A DNA stretch of 64,000 bases, taken from Paracoccus alkanivorans (GTDB taxonomy: Bacteria > Pseudomonadota > Alphaproteobacteria > Rhodobacterales > Rhodobacteraceae). The DNA lies in NCBI RefSeq assembly GCF_003697785.1, contig NZ_QOKZ01000003.1, positions 434,001-498,000 of the forward strand, in the 5' to 3' direction. Positions 25,517 to 33,654 of this stretch are shown here, in pieces. Numbering within the stretch: the stretch's first letter is position 1; each line of letters starts with the position of its first letter. The notes under the pieces are model-generated. The model saw only the letters and a program-made list of their open reading frames with translations. It ran no database searches and was not told the DNA's origin. Both the position numbers and the translations under genes were made by a program.

Positions 25517-27236
25517 ACGAATATCCAGTCGCAACGAAACCGGCGCACATGTCATGGCCGCCGCCTTGGCCCGTCATGGCGTGACCGAGATTTTCGGCCA
25601 GTCGCTGCCTTCGGCCCTGATCCTGGCCGCGCCCCATCATGGCATTCGCCAGATCGGTTATCGAACCGAAAATGGCGGAGCCGCCATGGCAGACGCCTAT
25701 GCCCGTGTCAGTGGCCGGGTTCCGGTCGTCACGGCGCAGAATGGACCTGCCGCCACCCTGCTGGTGCCGGGTCTTGCCGAGGCGTTCAAGGCATCGATCC
25801 CGGTGGTGGCAATCGTTCAGGACGTGCATCGGCGGCATACCGACAGAAATGCCTTTCAGGAGCTGGATCATTTCGCGCTGTTTTCAGGCGTGTCGAAATG
25901 GATCCGCAGGGTCTCGGATGTCGATCGGATCGACGATTATGTAGACATGGCCTTTACCCGCGCCGCCTCCGGCCGGGCCGGGCCTGCAGTTCTGATGGTC
26001 CCGCCCGATGTGCTGGATGAACGTCCCGAACTTTCTCCCGATGCATCCCGCCGGCAAATCAGCCTTGGGCGCTATCCTCTTGACCGGACCGTCGCCGATC
26101 CGGCGCGCATCGCCGAAGCAGCCGCCCTGATCGCCGGGGCGAAAAGCCCGATCGTCATCGCGGGGGGAGGCGTGCACTCTTCCGGCGCGGTCTGCGAGCT
26201 TGCCCGCCTGCAGGACATGGGCATACCCGTGGCCACGACGGTGATGGGCAAGGGCGCCGTTGCCGAAACGCATCCGCTGTCGGTTGGTGTCGTGGGTTAT
26301 TTCATGGGTCGGGGCGGCCGGGCCGCGCATCAGCGCGATCTGGTGACCGGTGCCGATGTGGTGCTGCTGGTCGGCAACCGGACCAACCAGAACGGCACGG
26401 ATAGCTGGCAGCTTTATCCCAGGGACGCGCGTTATATCCACATCGATATCGACGGCGCGGAGATCGGTCGCAATTACGAGGCGTTGCGTCTCAAGGGCGA
26501 TGCCAGGCTTACGCTCGCGGCATTGGCCGAGGCGCTGGAGGCACGTGACATATCGGCCCTGACCGGGCGTCGTGCAGTGCTGGAGGCCCGCTTGGCCGAG
26601 GGCCGGGCGAAACACGAGGCGGAACTTGAAGGGTTGATCGATTGGGATGCGACCCCCTGCCGTCCCGAGCGGCTCATGCGTGATCTGGATGCGGTGCTGC
26701 CCGATCATGCGATCACGGTCGCGGATGCCAGCTATTCCTCGATCTGGATCGCCAATTTCCTGACGGCGCGTCAACCGGGCCAGCGCTTCATCACCCCGCG
26801 GGGACTGGCCGGGCTGGGCTGGGGTCTGCCATTCGCGCTGGGGGCAAAGGCCGCAAGGCCGGAGGCGCCGGTCATCTGTGTGACCGGGGACGGAGGTTTT
26901 GGTCATGTCTGGGGCGAACTCGAGACCGCGCGGCGGATGAAGCTGCCGGTCGTGCTGATCGTGCTCAACAACCAGATCCTCGGCTATCAGAAACATGCCG
27001 AGCTCAGCATCTTCGGCGACCATACAGACGTGGTGCATTTCGAGGCGGTCGACCATGCGGCGATCGCACGGGCAACCGGTTGCGCAGGTGTCCGGGTCGA
27101 GAGCCCGGCAGGGTTCCTGCCCGCGCTCAAGGATGCCCTCGTCTCGACCGAGACAACCGTCATCGACGTGCTGACCGATGAAAGGGCGCATCCGCCTATC
27201 ACCAGTTTCGAGGGCAAGGCGGCGCTCGACTACTGA
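25494..27236 (+). CDS. Thiamine diphosphate-dependent enzyme (acetolactate synthase-like)
   Basis: A 580-residue protein of the POX/AHAS family. E59 in YRTENGGAAMADAYARVSG is the glutamate that activates the cofactor; the C-terminal domain holds TGDGGFGHVWGE and the matching LNNQILGY of the GDG-to-NN cofactor motif. The middle domain (SPIVIAGGGVHSSG, VATTVMGKGAVAETHP) is complete. No regulatory subunit follows, so it is unlikely to be the biosynthetic AHAS. It could decarboxylate or split a 2-keto acid from the pathway. The start MSTAIQL was preferred to an ATG nine codons earlier. Confidence 0.9.
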   Translation: MSTAIQLERISSRNETGAHVMAAALARHGVTEIFGQSLPSALILAAPHHGIRQIGYRTENGGAAMADAYARVSGRVPVVTAQNGPAATLLVPGLAEAFKASIPVVAIVQDVHRRHTDRNAFQELDHFALFSGVSKWIRRVSDVDRIDDYVDMAFTRAASGRAGPAVLMVPPDVLDERPELSPDASRRQISLGRYPLDRTVADPARIAEAAALIAGAKSPIVIAGGGVHSSGAVCELARLQDMGIPVATTVMGKGAVAETHPLSVGVVGYFMGRGGRAAHQRDLVTGADVVLLVGNRTNQNGTDSWQLYPRDARYIHIDIDGAEIGRNYEALRLKGDARLTLAALAEALEARDISALTGRRAVLEARLAEGRAKHEAELEGLIDWDATPCRPERLMRDLDAVLPDHAITVADASYSSIWIANFLTARQPGQRFITPRGLAGLGWGLPFALGAKAARPEAPVICVTGDGGFGHVWGELETARRMKLPVVLIVLNNQILGYQKHAELSIFGDHTDVVHFEAVDHAAIARATGCAGVRVESPAGFLPALKDALVSTETTVIDVLTDERAHPPITSFEGKAALDY

Positions 27237-27240
27237 TTTC

Positions 27241-27260
27241 GACGGTCATGTCGGACCGTC
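27241..27260 (+). repeat. Inverted repeat before the Liv-type binding-protein gene
   Basis: GACGGTC (27241-27247) and GACCGTC (27254-27260) pair perfectly with a six-base loop, in the 45-base gap between the thiamine-diphosphate enzyme and the livK-like gene. It could be a small mRNA hairpin insulating the highly expressed binding-protein message, or a protein-binding site. Confidence 0.4.
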
Positions 27261-27281
27261 ATGTTCCAAGGGAGGAAACAG

Positions 27282-28481
27282 ATGAAACTAACAGGATTCC
27301 TGACGACTGCCGCGGTATCGGTGTTCCTCGCCGGAGGGGCGGCAGCCGAGGTGAGATTCGGTGCGCTCTACCCGTTCAGCGGACAACTCGCGCTTCTGGG
27401 AGAGGAAAGCGCGCGTGGCGCCGAGCTTGCCGTGGACGAGATCAATGCCGCGGGCGGTGTCCAGGGCGAGGAAGTTGTCCTTGTTCGCGGCGACGCGGTC
27501 GATAACAACCAGGCCATCGGAGAGGCGCGGCGACTGATCTCGCGCGAGGGGGTGAAGGCCATTCTGGGCACTTACTCTTCGTCCCGCTCGATCGCCGCGA
27601 GCCAGGTCGCCGAACTTTCGGGTATCCCGTATTTCGAACTGGGCGCGGTTGCCGACGAGGTGACCGGGCGCGGCCTGAAATACCTCTTCCGCACCAATCC
27701 GACCGCCGAGCATATGGGGCAGATGATCGTCGAGATGATCGTCGAGAAGGTCGCGCCCGCCTTGGGCAAGGACCCCTCCGAACTCCGGATCGGCATCATT
27801 CACGAGGATTCGAGCTATGGAACCTCGGTCGCCGGTCATCAGGAGCGGTTCGGCAAGGAGGCCGGCCTGAATATCGTCACGGTGCAGGGCTATCCCGCAT
27901 CGACCGTCGACATGTCGTCGCTGGTGCTGGATCTGAAAAGCCAGGAGGTCGATGTGGTGCTTCAGACCTCTTACCAGAACGATTCCGTGCTGTTCCTGCA
28001 ACAGGCCAGCGAGGCGGGTTTCGAGCCCGGTGCGATCATCGGTGGCGGAGGCGGCTATTCGATGTTGCCAACGGCAGAGGCCGTGGGGACGGATGTCATC
28101 GATGGCGTTCTGGATGTCGATTTTACCCAGTATGCCGTGGATACCAGCTATACCCCGGGTCTGGAGGAGTTCGTAGCTGCCTACGAGGCGAAATATGGTG
28201 AATCGCCGCGTTCGGGCCATTCGCTGAACAATTATGTGGGCGCGATGGCCGTGCTTTCCGCGATAGACAAGGGCGAAGGTTTCGAGCCTGAAGGCATTAT
28301 CGAAGCGGTCAAGGCGATCGATATTCCCGAGGGCAAGACGGCAGCCGGCTATGGCGTGAAATTCGGCGAGAACAACCAGAACGAGCGCGCCAAGATGATG
28401 GGGATGCAATGGCAGGACGGCAAACTCGTGACCGTCTATCCCGCCGAGGCGGCTGTCGGCGAGATGAAGCTGGGACAATGA
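27282..28481 (+). CDS. ABC transporter substrate-binding protein, LivK type
   Basis: A 399-residue periplasmic protein with a signal peptide (MKLTGFLTTAAVSVFLAGGA, cleavage near residue 22) and the type-I periplasmic-binding fold of branched-chain amino acid importers: VRFGALYPFSGQLALLGEES, then GVKAILGTYSSSRSIAASQV, which forms the amino/carboxyl clamp. A strong GGGAGG site fixes the start. In catabolic clusters such proteins often bind aromatic or other carboxylates instead of amino acids, so the ligand is open. Confidence 0.93.
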   Translation: MKLTGFLTTAAVSVFLAGGAAAEVRFGALYPFSGQLALLGEESARGAELAVDEINAAGGVQGEEVVLVRGDAVDNNQAIGEARRLISREGVKAILGTYSSSRSIAASQVAELSGIPYFELGAVADEVTGRGLKYLFRTNPTAEHMGQMIVEMIVEKVAPALGKDPSELRIGIIHEDSSYGTSVAGHQERFGKEAGLNIVTVQGYPASTVDMSSLVLDLKSQEVDVVLQTSYQNDSVLFLQQASEAGFEPGAIIGGGGGYSMLPTAEAVGTDVIDGVLDVDFTQYAVDTSYTPGLEEFVAAYEAKYGESPRSGHSLNNYVGAMAVLSAIDKGEGFEPEGIIEAVKAIDIPEGKTAAGYGVKFGENNQNERAKMMGMQWQDGKLVTVYPAEAAVGEMKLGQ

Positions 28482-28548
28482 CCGCGCCTTTTTCTTTGGC
28501 TGCGGGCAATCCGTCCGCAACCTCCTCTCCTTCTGTCTGCGAGGCGTC

Positions 28549-29436
28549 ATGGAGATTTTTCTGCAAATCCTTGCCAACGGGGTGATGCTGGGCGGGCTGT
28601 TCGCCATCGTTGCCATCGGGCTGACTCTGATCTTCGGGATCGTGAAGGTCATCAACTTCGCGCATGGCGAATTCCTGATGGTCGGCATGTATCTGACATT
28701 CCTGCTGACCACCGGGCTTGACCTGCATCCCTATATCGCCGCCGCTGCTGTCGTGCCCGCGCTTTTCGTTCTGGGTGCGCTGACACAGCGCTTCCTGATT
28801 CAGCCGCTGTTGTCGGCCCGAGACGAACATGTCCAGATATTCGCCACGGTCGGGCTGTCGACGGCGCTGATGAATCTCGCGTTGCTGATTTTTGGCGCGG
28901 ACATCGCCAATACGCCGGTGCACGGTGTCCGGAGCCAGGTGCAGCTTGGCCCGGTCAGGGTGCTCGAAGGCCAGATCTGGATCCTGGTCGCGGCGGTCGC
29001 ACTGGTGATCGGCCTGCAGTTTTTCATGAAGCGCACGACGCTTGGCAGGGCGATCCGCGCAACGGCGCAGAACCGGGCCGCGGCACAACTGATGGGGATC
29101 AACGATCGCTTGATCTATGTGCTGACCTTCGGGATCGGCGCAGCCTGTGTCGGATTGGGCTCGGCCCTGATCGCGCCTCTTTACCCCGCATCGCCGACTG
29201 TCGGCACCTATTTCGTGCTGATCGCCTTCGTGGTGGTGGTGCTGGGTGGGTTGGGCTCGGTTGCCGGTGCGTTCTTCGGTGCGATCCTCATCGGTATCGT
29301 GGATGCCATGTCGGGCTTTTATATCGGTTCGGATCTGCGTGAAGCGGTCGTGTTCGGCATCTTTCTGGTCATCCTGATCCTGAAACCTTCGGGGCTGTTC
29401 AGCACCCGCCTCAATCAATCCCACGTGTCGCCATGA
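28549..29436 (+). CDS. Branched-chain-type ABC transporter permease, LivH family
   Basis: The 295-residue membrane protein starts directly with a helix (MEIFLQILANGVMLGGLFA), continues with LTLIFGIVKVINFAHGEFLM, the LivH signature, and ends in VFGIFLVILILKPSGLFSTR. About eight helices are predicted. It overlaps the next gene by four bases (ATGA), consistent with co-translation with the fused LivM-LivG protein. A 67-base gap separates it from the binding-protein gene. Confidence 0.95.
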   Translation: MEIFLQILANGVMLGGLFAIVAIGLTLIFGIVKVINFAHGEFLMVGMYLTFLLTTGLDLHPYIAAAAVVPALFVLGALTQRFLIQPLLSARDEHVQIFATVGLSTALMNLALLIFGADIANTPVHGVRSQVQLGPVRVLEGQIWILVAAVALVIGLQFFMKRTTLGRAIRATAQNRAAAQLMGINDRLIYVLTFGIGAACVGLGSALIAPLYPASPTVGTYFVLIAFVVVVLGGLGSVAGAFFGAILIGIVDAMSGFYIGSDLREAVVFGIFLVILILKPSGLFSTRLNQSHVSP

Positions 29437-31232
29437 CCGATATCGCAACGACCCTCACATCCACGCCCAAACGCCTTGCGGGACGCAGAGCCGCGACATT
29501 CGGGCTCCTGGCCGTATTGGCCGGAATCCTGCTGGTTCCAATCGGCCTGAACGACGAATTCGTCTATCACATCTTCATCACGATCTGCATCTTCGCGGCG
29601 CTTTCGACGGCCTGGAATATCGTCGGCGGTTATGCGGGGCAGTTGTCCCTCGGACACGCAGTATTCTACGGGATTGGCGGCTACGCCGGGGTCATGCTGG
29701 CCAATCTGGGCATTTCGCCATGGTTCGGGATGTTCGCGGGGGCGGGAGTGGCAGTCATTGTCGCGATTATCGTCAGCTATCCCTGCTTCCGGCTGCACGG
29801 ACCGTTTTTCGCCCTCGCGACCATCGCCTTTCTCGAAGTGTTCCGGGTTCTCGCCCTGCATTTCAAGGAATTCACCGGCGGTGCCACCGGAATGATGATT
29901 TCGCTGAATATCGGTTGGGAATGGATGGTGTTCCGCGAGCGCTTGCCAGCCCTCGTTATCGCCTTCGGCATGATGCTGGTTTGCCTTGCCGCCGCATGGG
30001 TCATCCGCAATCGTCGCCTCGGCTTTTATCTTGTCGCCACCCGCGAGCGCGAATCCGCAGCAAAGGCGGCCGGAGTGAACACGGTCAAGGTGCGGCTGAT
30101 GGCGGTATCGGTTTCGGCGGCCTTGTCGGCAATGCTGGGTACGTTTCACGCCATGTACCTGACCTTCATCGAACCGGAGGCGATGTTCTCGCTGGAATTT
30201 TCCATCCAGATTGCGATGTTTGCCCTGATCGGGGGGATCGGAACCATCTGGGGGCCGCTACTGGGAGCAGTTCTGCTGGTGCCGATCACCGAGTTCGCCC
30301 GTGGGGCACTGGGTGCCGAAGCCATCGGGTTGCACGGATTCGTCTATGGTATCGTGCTGATGCTGGTGGTGCTTTTCATGCCGAACGGCATCATGGGCCT
30401 CCTGTCGCGCCTTCGTCCCGCCGAATCTGCCAGGAAGGAAACCGAGGCCGCGCCGGTCGCGGCCGAGCCCCGCGCATCGGGCCGCACCGATGCCGGCGAG
30501 GCGGTAATGCGCGTTGAAGGGCTGAACAAGCATTTCGGCGGGTTGCATGTCACCAATGATGTCGGCTTCACCCTGCGCGAAGGCGAAATTCTCGGCCTGA
30601 TCGGTCCCAACGGCGCGGGCAAGACGACGCTGTTCAACATGCTCTCGGGCTTCCTGAAGCCGGACGAGGGGAGCGTGTCGGTGCGGGATGCGGTGGGCGA
30701 CTGGCAGCATCCCGCCAGTCCCGGTGAATTCGCCGCGCTCGGTGTCGGACGCACTTTCCAGATCGTGCAGCCCTTTGCTGCAATGACGGTCGAGGAGAAT
30801 ATCATGGTCGGCGCCTTCCATCGCCACGCGCAGGTCGGCGATGCGCGCGAGGCCGCGCGCGAAACCGCCCGCCGCATGGGGCTTGGCCCCTATCTCGATC
30901 TCGAGGCCAGCAGCCTGACCATTGGTGGCCTGAAGCGGCTGGAAGTCGCCCGCGTGATGGCGATGGAGCCCCGCATTCTGCTGCTTGACGAGGTCATGGC
31001 GGGGATCAACCAGACCGATGTGCGGCGCGCGGTGGACCTGATGCTTTCCATCCGCGATACCGGCGTCAGCATCATCGCGATCGAGCATGTGATGCAGGCC
31101 GTCATGTCCCTGTCGGACCGGGTCATCGTCCTGAATTCCGGCCAGATCATCGCAGAGGGAGAACCCCGGAGCGTGGTCAGCGACCCGATGGTTATCGAAG
31201 CCTACCTTGGAAAGGAATTCGCCAATGCTTGA
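29433..31232 (+). CDS. Fused LivM permease and LivG ATPase
   Basis: One 599-residue frame carries two normally separate subunits. Residues 1 to about 330 are a LivM permease (AALSTAWNIVGGYAGQLSLG near 50, then VLFMPNGIMGLLSRLRP). After a linker rich in alanine and glutamate, residues 359-599 are a complete LivG ATPase starting MRVEGLNKHFGGLHV, with Walker A GPNGAGKTT, a Liv-type signature SLTIGGLKRLEVARVMA and Walker B RILLLDEVMAG. No frameshift is needed. Such fusions are known in alphaproteobacteria. It works with LivH and LivF of the same operon. Confidence 0.94.
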   Translation: MTDIATTLTSTPKRLAGRRAATFGLLAVLAGILLVPIGLNDEFVYHIFITICIFAALSTAWNIVGGYAGQLSLGHAVFYGIGGYAGVMLANLGISPWFGMFAGAGVAVIVAIIVSYPCFRLHGPFFALATIAFLEVFRVLALHFKEFTGGATGMMISLNIGWEWMVFRERLPALVIAFGMMLVCLAAAWVIRNRRLGFYLVATRERESAAKAAGVNTVKVRLMAVSVSAALSAMLGTFHAMYLTFIEPEAMFSLEFSIQIAMFALIGGIGTIWGPLLGAVLLVPITEFARGALGAEAIGLHGFVYGIVLMLVVLFMPNGIMGLLSRLRPAESARKETEAAPVAAEPRASGRTDAGEAVMRVEGLNKHFGGLHVTNDVGFTLREGEILGLIGPNGAGKTTLFNMLSGFLKPDEGSVSVRDAVGDWQHPASPGEFAALGVGRTFQIVQPFAAMTVEENIMVGAFHRHAQVGDAREAARETARRMGLGPYLDLEASSLTIGGLKRLEVARVMAMEPRILLLDEVMAGINQTDVRRAVDLMLSIRDTGVSIIAIEHVMQAVMSLSDRVIVLNSGQIIAEGEPRSVVSDPMVIEAYLGKEFANA

Positions 31233-31929
31233 AGTCGAGCATATCGATGCGGGCTATGGCTCGACTGTCATTCTGCAGGATGTCTCGCTGCGCGTGGATA
31301 CCGGGGAGGTCGTGACCATCGTCGGGGCGAACGGGGCGGGAAAGACCACGACACTGCGCTGCATTGCCGGTCTGTTACAGCCCCGCTCTGGCCGTATCCG
31401 GCTTGACGGGCAGGACATTACCGAGCTGGCTGCTCACGATATCGTCGATCTCGGGATCACGCTGATCCCCGAGGGACGGCAGCTTTTTCCCGATATGACG
31501 GTGCGCGAGAACCTGATGATGGGCGCTTATCGCCGCGAGGCGCGCGCTTGTCAGTCGCAAAGCCTGTCCGAGGTGCTCGACCTTTTCCCACGGCTGGCCG
31601 AAAGGCTGGACCAGCCGGCGGTGTCACTGTCCGGGGGCGAGCAGCAGATGGTCGCCATCGCCCGGGGCATGATGGCGCGCCCGAAGATCCTTATGTTCGA
31701 CGAACCCTCATTGGGCCTTGCCCCGATCATCGTGTCGCAGGTCTTCGAGGTGATCGAACAGGTTGCCGCGAGCGGCACCACCGTGCTGATAGTCGAGCAG
31801 AATGTATTTCACACTTTGAAAGTGGCAGATCGCGGCTATGTGCTTGAAAATGGGCGGATGACTCTGGAAGACAGCGCCGCCGCCCTGCTGGCTGACGATC
31901 ACGTCAGGCAAGCTTATCTGGGGATATGA
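31225..31929 (+). CDS. Branched-chain-type ABC transporter ATPase, LivF family
   Basis: A 234-residue ATPase with Walker A GANGAGKTT, signature SLSGGEQQMVAIARGMM, Walker B KILMFDEPSLGLAP and the switch region TVLIVEQNVFHTLKVADRGY, which is the LivF form. The start (MLEVEHI) lies inside the last codons of the fused gene, eight bases before its stop, after an AAGGA site. It completes the importer as the second ATP-binding half. Confidence 0.95.
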   Translation: MLEVEHIDAGYGSTVILQDVSLRVDTGEVVTIVGANGAGKTTTLRCIAGLLQPRSGRIRLDGQDITELAAHDIVDLGITLIPEGRQLFPDMTVRENLMMGAYRREARACQSQSLSEVLDLFPRLAERLDQPAVSLSGGEQQMVAIARGMMARPKILMFDEPSLGLAPIIVSQVFEVIEQVAASGTTVLIVEQNVFHTLKVADRGYVLENGRMTLEDSAAALLADDHVRQAYLGI

Positions 31930-31933
31930 AGAT

Positions 31934-32743
31934 ATGTCGGACAGGGAACTCAATCCGAAGCATCACGTGACGCGCGACAGCCATGCGGGTCGCCGGGTGC
32001 TGGTGACCGGAGGGGCCAGGGGGATCGGCCGCGCCGTTGCCGAGGGGTTTATCAATCGCGCCGCGACGGTCGGTGTGCTCGATTTGTCCGCTGCGGCGGT
32101 CAATGAGGCAGTCGAGGCACTCGATGGGGCGGGACCGGGCCGGGCCATACCGCTGGTGGCCGACGTGGCGGATTACGCTGCGTTGACCGCCGCTCTCGGT
32201 GCCGCAGAAAAACTGATGGGAGGAACGTTCGATACCGTCATCAACAATGCCGGGATCTCGCCCAAGCACGAAGGTGCCGCCCGCAAGGTGTGGGAAATGG
32301 ACCCGGGGGAATGGCGCCAGGTGGTCGATGTGAACCTGACGGGGCATTTCAACACGATCCGCGCCCTGGTTCCGTCGATGCGCGCGCAGGGACGCGGCTG
32401 GATCGTCAACAGCTCCTCGGTCGCGGGCAAGACCCATTCGCCCATTGTAGCCTGTCATTATGCCGCCACGAAATCCGCGGTGATCGGGTTCACCAAGCAT
32501 CTGGCCGCGGAACTCGGACCCTTCGGGATCCGGGTGAATGCAGTGGCGCCGGGACGCATCGCCACCCCGATGGTGGCCGGCGTCGCAAAAGAGGTGAATG
32601 ATGCGCAGGTCGCCCTGACCCCCATGGCAAGGCTCGGAGAACCTGCCGAGGTTGCGGATGTGGCGCTCTGGCTGACCTCGCCCGAGGCAAGCTTCGTCAC
32701 CGGCCAGACTATCGACGTGGCCGGCGGTCTTTACATGACCTGA
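31934..32743 (+). CDS. Short-chain dehydrogenase/reductase
   Basis: A 269-residue classical SDR: cofactor motif VTGGARGIGRAVAEG (near residue 25), NNAG (near 99), a catalytic serine in VNSSSVAG, Y-A-A-T-K in CHYAATKSAVIGFTKH, and the C-terminal FVTGQTIDVAGGLYM. An NAD or NADP preference cannot be called reliably. It starts five bases after the livF stop, so it belongs to the same transcript and probably oxidises or reduces a pathway hydroxyl or keto group. Confidence 0.92.
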   Translation: MSDRELNPKHHVTRDSHAGRRVLVTGGARGIGRAVAEGFINRAATVGVLDLSAAAVNEAVEALDGAGPGRAIPLVADVADYAALTAALGAAEKLMGGTFDTVINNAGISPKHEGAARKVWEMDPGEWRQVVDVNLTGHFNTIRALVPSMRAQGRGWIVNSSSVAGKTHSPIVACHYAATKSAVIGFTKHLAAELGPFGIRVNAVAPGRIATPMVAGVAKEVNDAQVALTPMARLGEPAEVADVALWLTSPEASFVTGQTIDVAGGLYMT

Positions 32744-32775
32744 CAGGAACTCCGCCCATTGAAAGGCCCGATTGC

Positions 32776-33585
32776 ATGACGATCACCGATATTACCGGCA
32801 AGACCCGGCTATTCGGCATCCTTGCCGATCCGATTCATCAGGTGAAGACCCCCCAGGTCATGAACGCGCTCTTTCGGCGGCATGCGGTGGATGCTGTTCT
32901 GGTGCCCATGCATGTCGCACCGGACGGGCTGCCTGCACTGATGGCGGGATTGCGCGAGATGCGGAATTTCGGGGGCTTCATCGCGACCGTGCCGCACAAG
33001 CCGGATATGCTTTCCCTCTGTGACGAGACGGTCGGGGACGCCGCGCGGATAGGTGCGGTGAATTGCGTCCGACGCGAATCCGATGGGCGCATGGTAGGGG
33101 CAATGCTGGACGGGATCGGCTTTGTCGAAGGGCTGCGCAGCAACGGGATCGGTATTGTCGGTTGCAGCATATTGCTGGCCGGGGCCGGTGGAGCGGCAAG
33201 CGCGATAGCCTTTGCACTGGCCGGGGCCGGGGCCGGGCGGCTGACGATCTGCAACCGGACGGTCGAAAAGGCCGAGGCGCTTTCCGATCGCGTAAGGCGG
33301 GACCATCCCTATCTGCCGGTCCAGGCGAAGGCCGCGCTTTCCGATATCGGCGAATTCGACATCATCGTGAATGCCACTTCTCTGGGTATGCGCGCCGGGG
33401 ATCCGCTACCCGTAGGGCTTAAAGGGTTGGGGCCGCACCATGTCGTCGCCGAGGCGATCATGGAACCGGCTGAAACACCGCTTCTGGCAGAAGCGGTGCG
33501 GCATGGCTGCCGTGTTCAGCCGGGCCTGCCCATGCTTGAGCGGCAGATAGAGCTCATGGCTCGCCACATGGGTGCGCTTGCATGA
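32776..33585 (+). CDS. Shikimate dehydrogenase-like protein (AroE paralogue)
   Basis: The 269-residue protein has the AroE fold: catalytic K75 in TVPHKPDML, N96 in GAVNCVRR, D112 in AMLDGIGF, a nucleotide-binding GAGGAASA loop, and NATSLGM near residue 205. The N-terminal substrate motif that normally reads HSxSP reads HQVKTP here, with one extra residue and only one hydroxylated side chain, so shikimate may not be the substrate. AroE paralogues of this type occur in quinate or other catabolic loci. Gene context (SDR, GMC oxidase, importer) also points to catabolism rather than the housekeeping shikimate pathway. Confidence 0.85.
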   Translation: MTITDITGKTRLFGILADPIHQVKTPQVMNALFRRHAVDAVLVPMHVAPDGLPALMAGLREMRNFGGFIATVPHKPDMLSLCDETVGDAARIGAVNCVRRESDGRMVGAMLDGIGFVEGLRSNGIGIVGCSILLAGAGGAASAIAFALAGAGAGRLTICNRTVEKAEALSDRVRRDHPYLPVQAKAALSDIGEFDIIVNATSLGMRAGDPLPVGLKGLGPHHVVAEAIMEPAETPLLAEAVRHGCRVQPGLPMLERQIELMARHMGALA

Positions 33586-33654
33586 TCCGGAAGAGTGCAG
33601 GTCCGCACGCGTTTCAGCCTGTCGCAAGGGTCCGGCACGATTTGCGGTTCCGTC

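Noticed and set aside
27241..27260. Intrinsic terminator between the ThDP enzyme and livK-like genes
   Set aside because: The seven-bp repeat has no U-run and is followed within 22 bases by the next start codon; more likely a minor hairpin.
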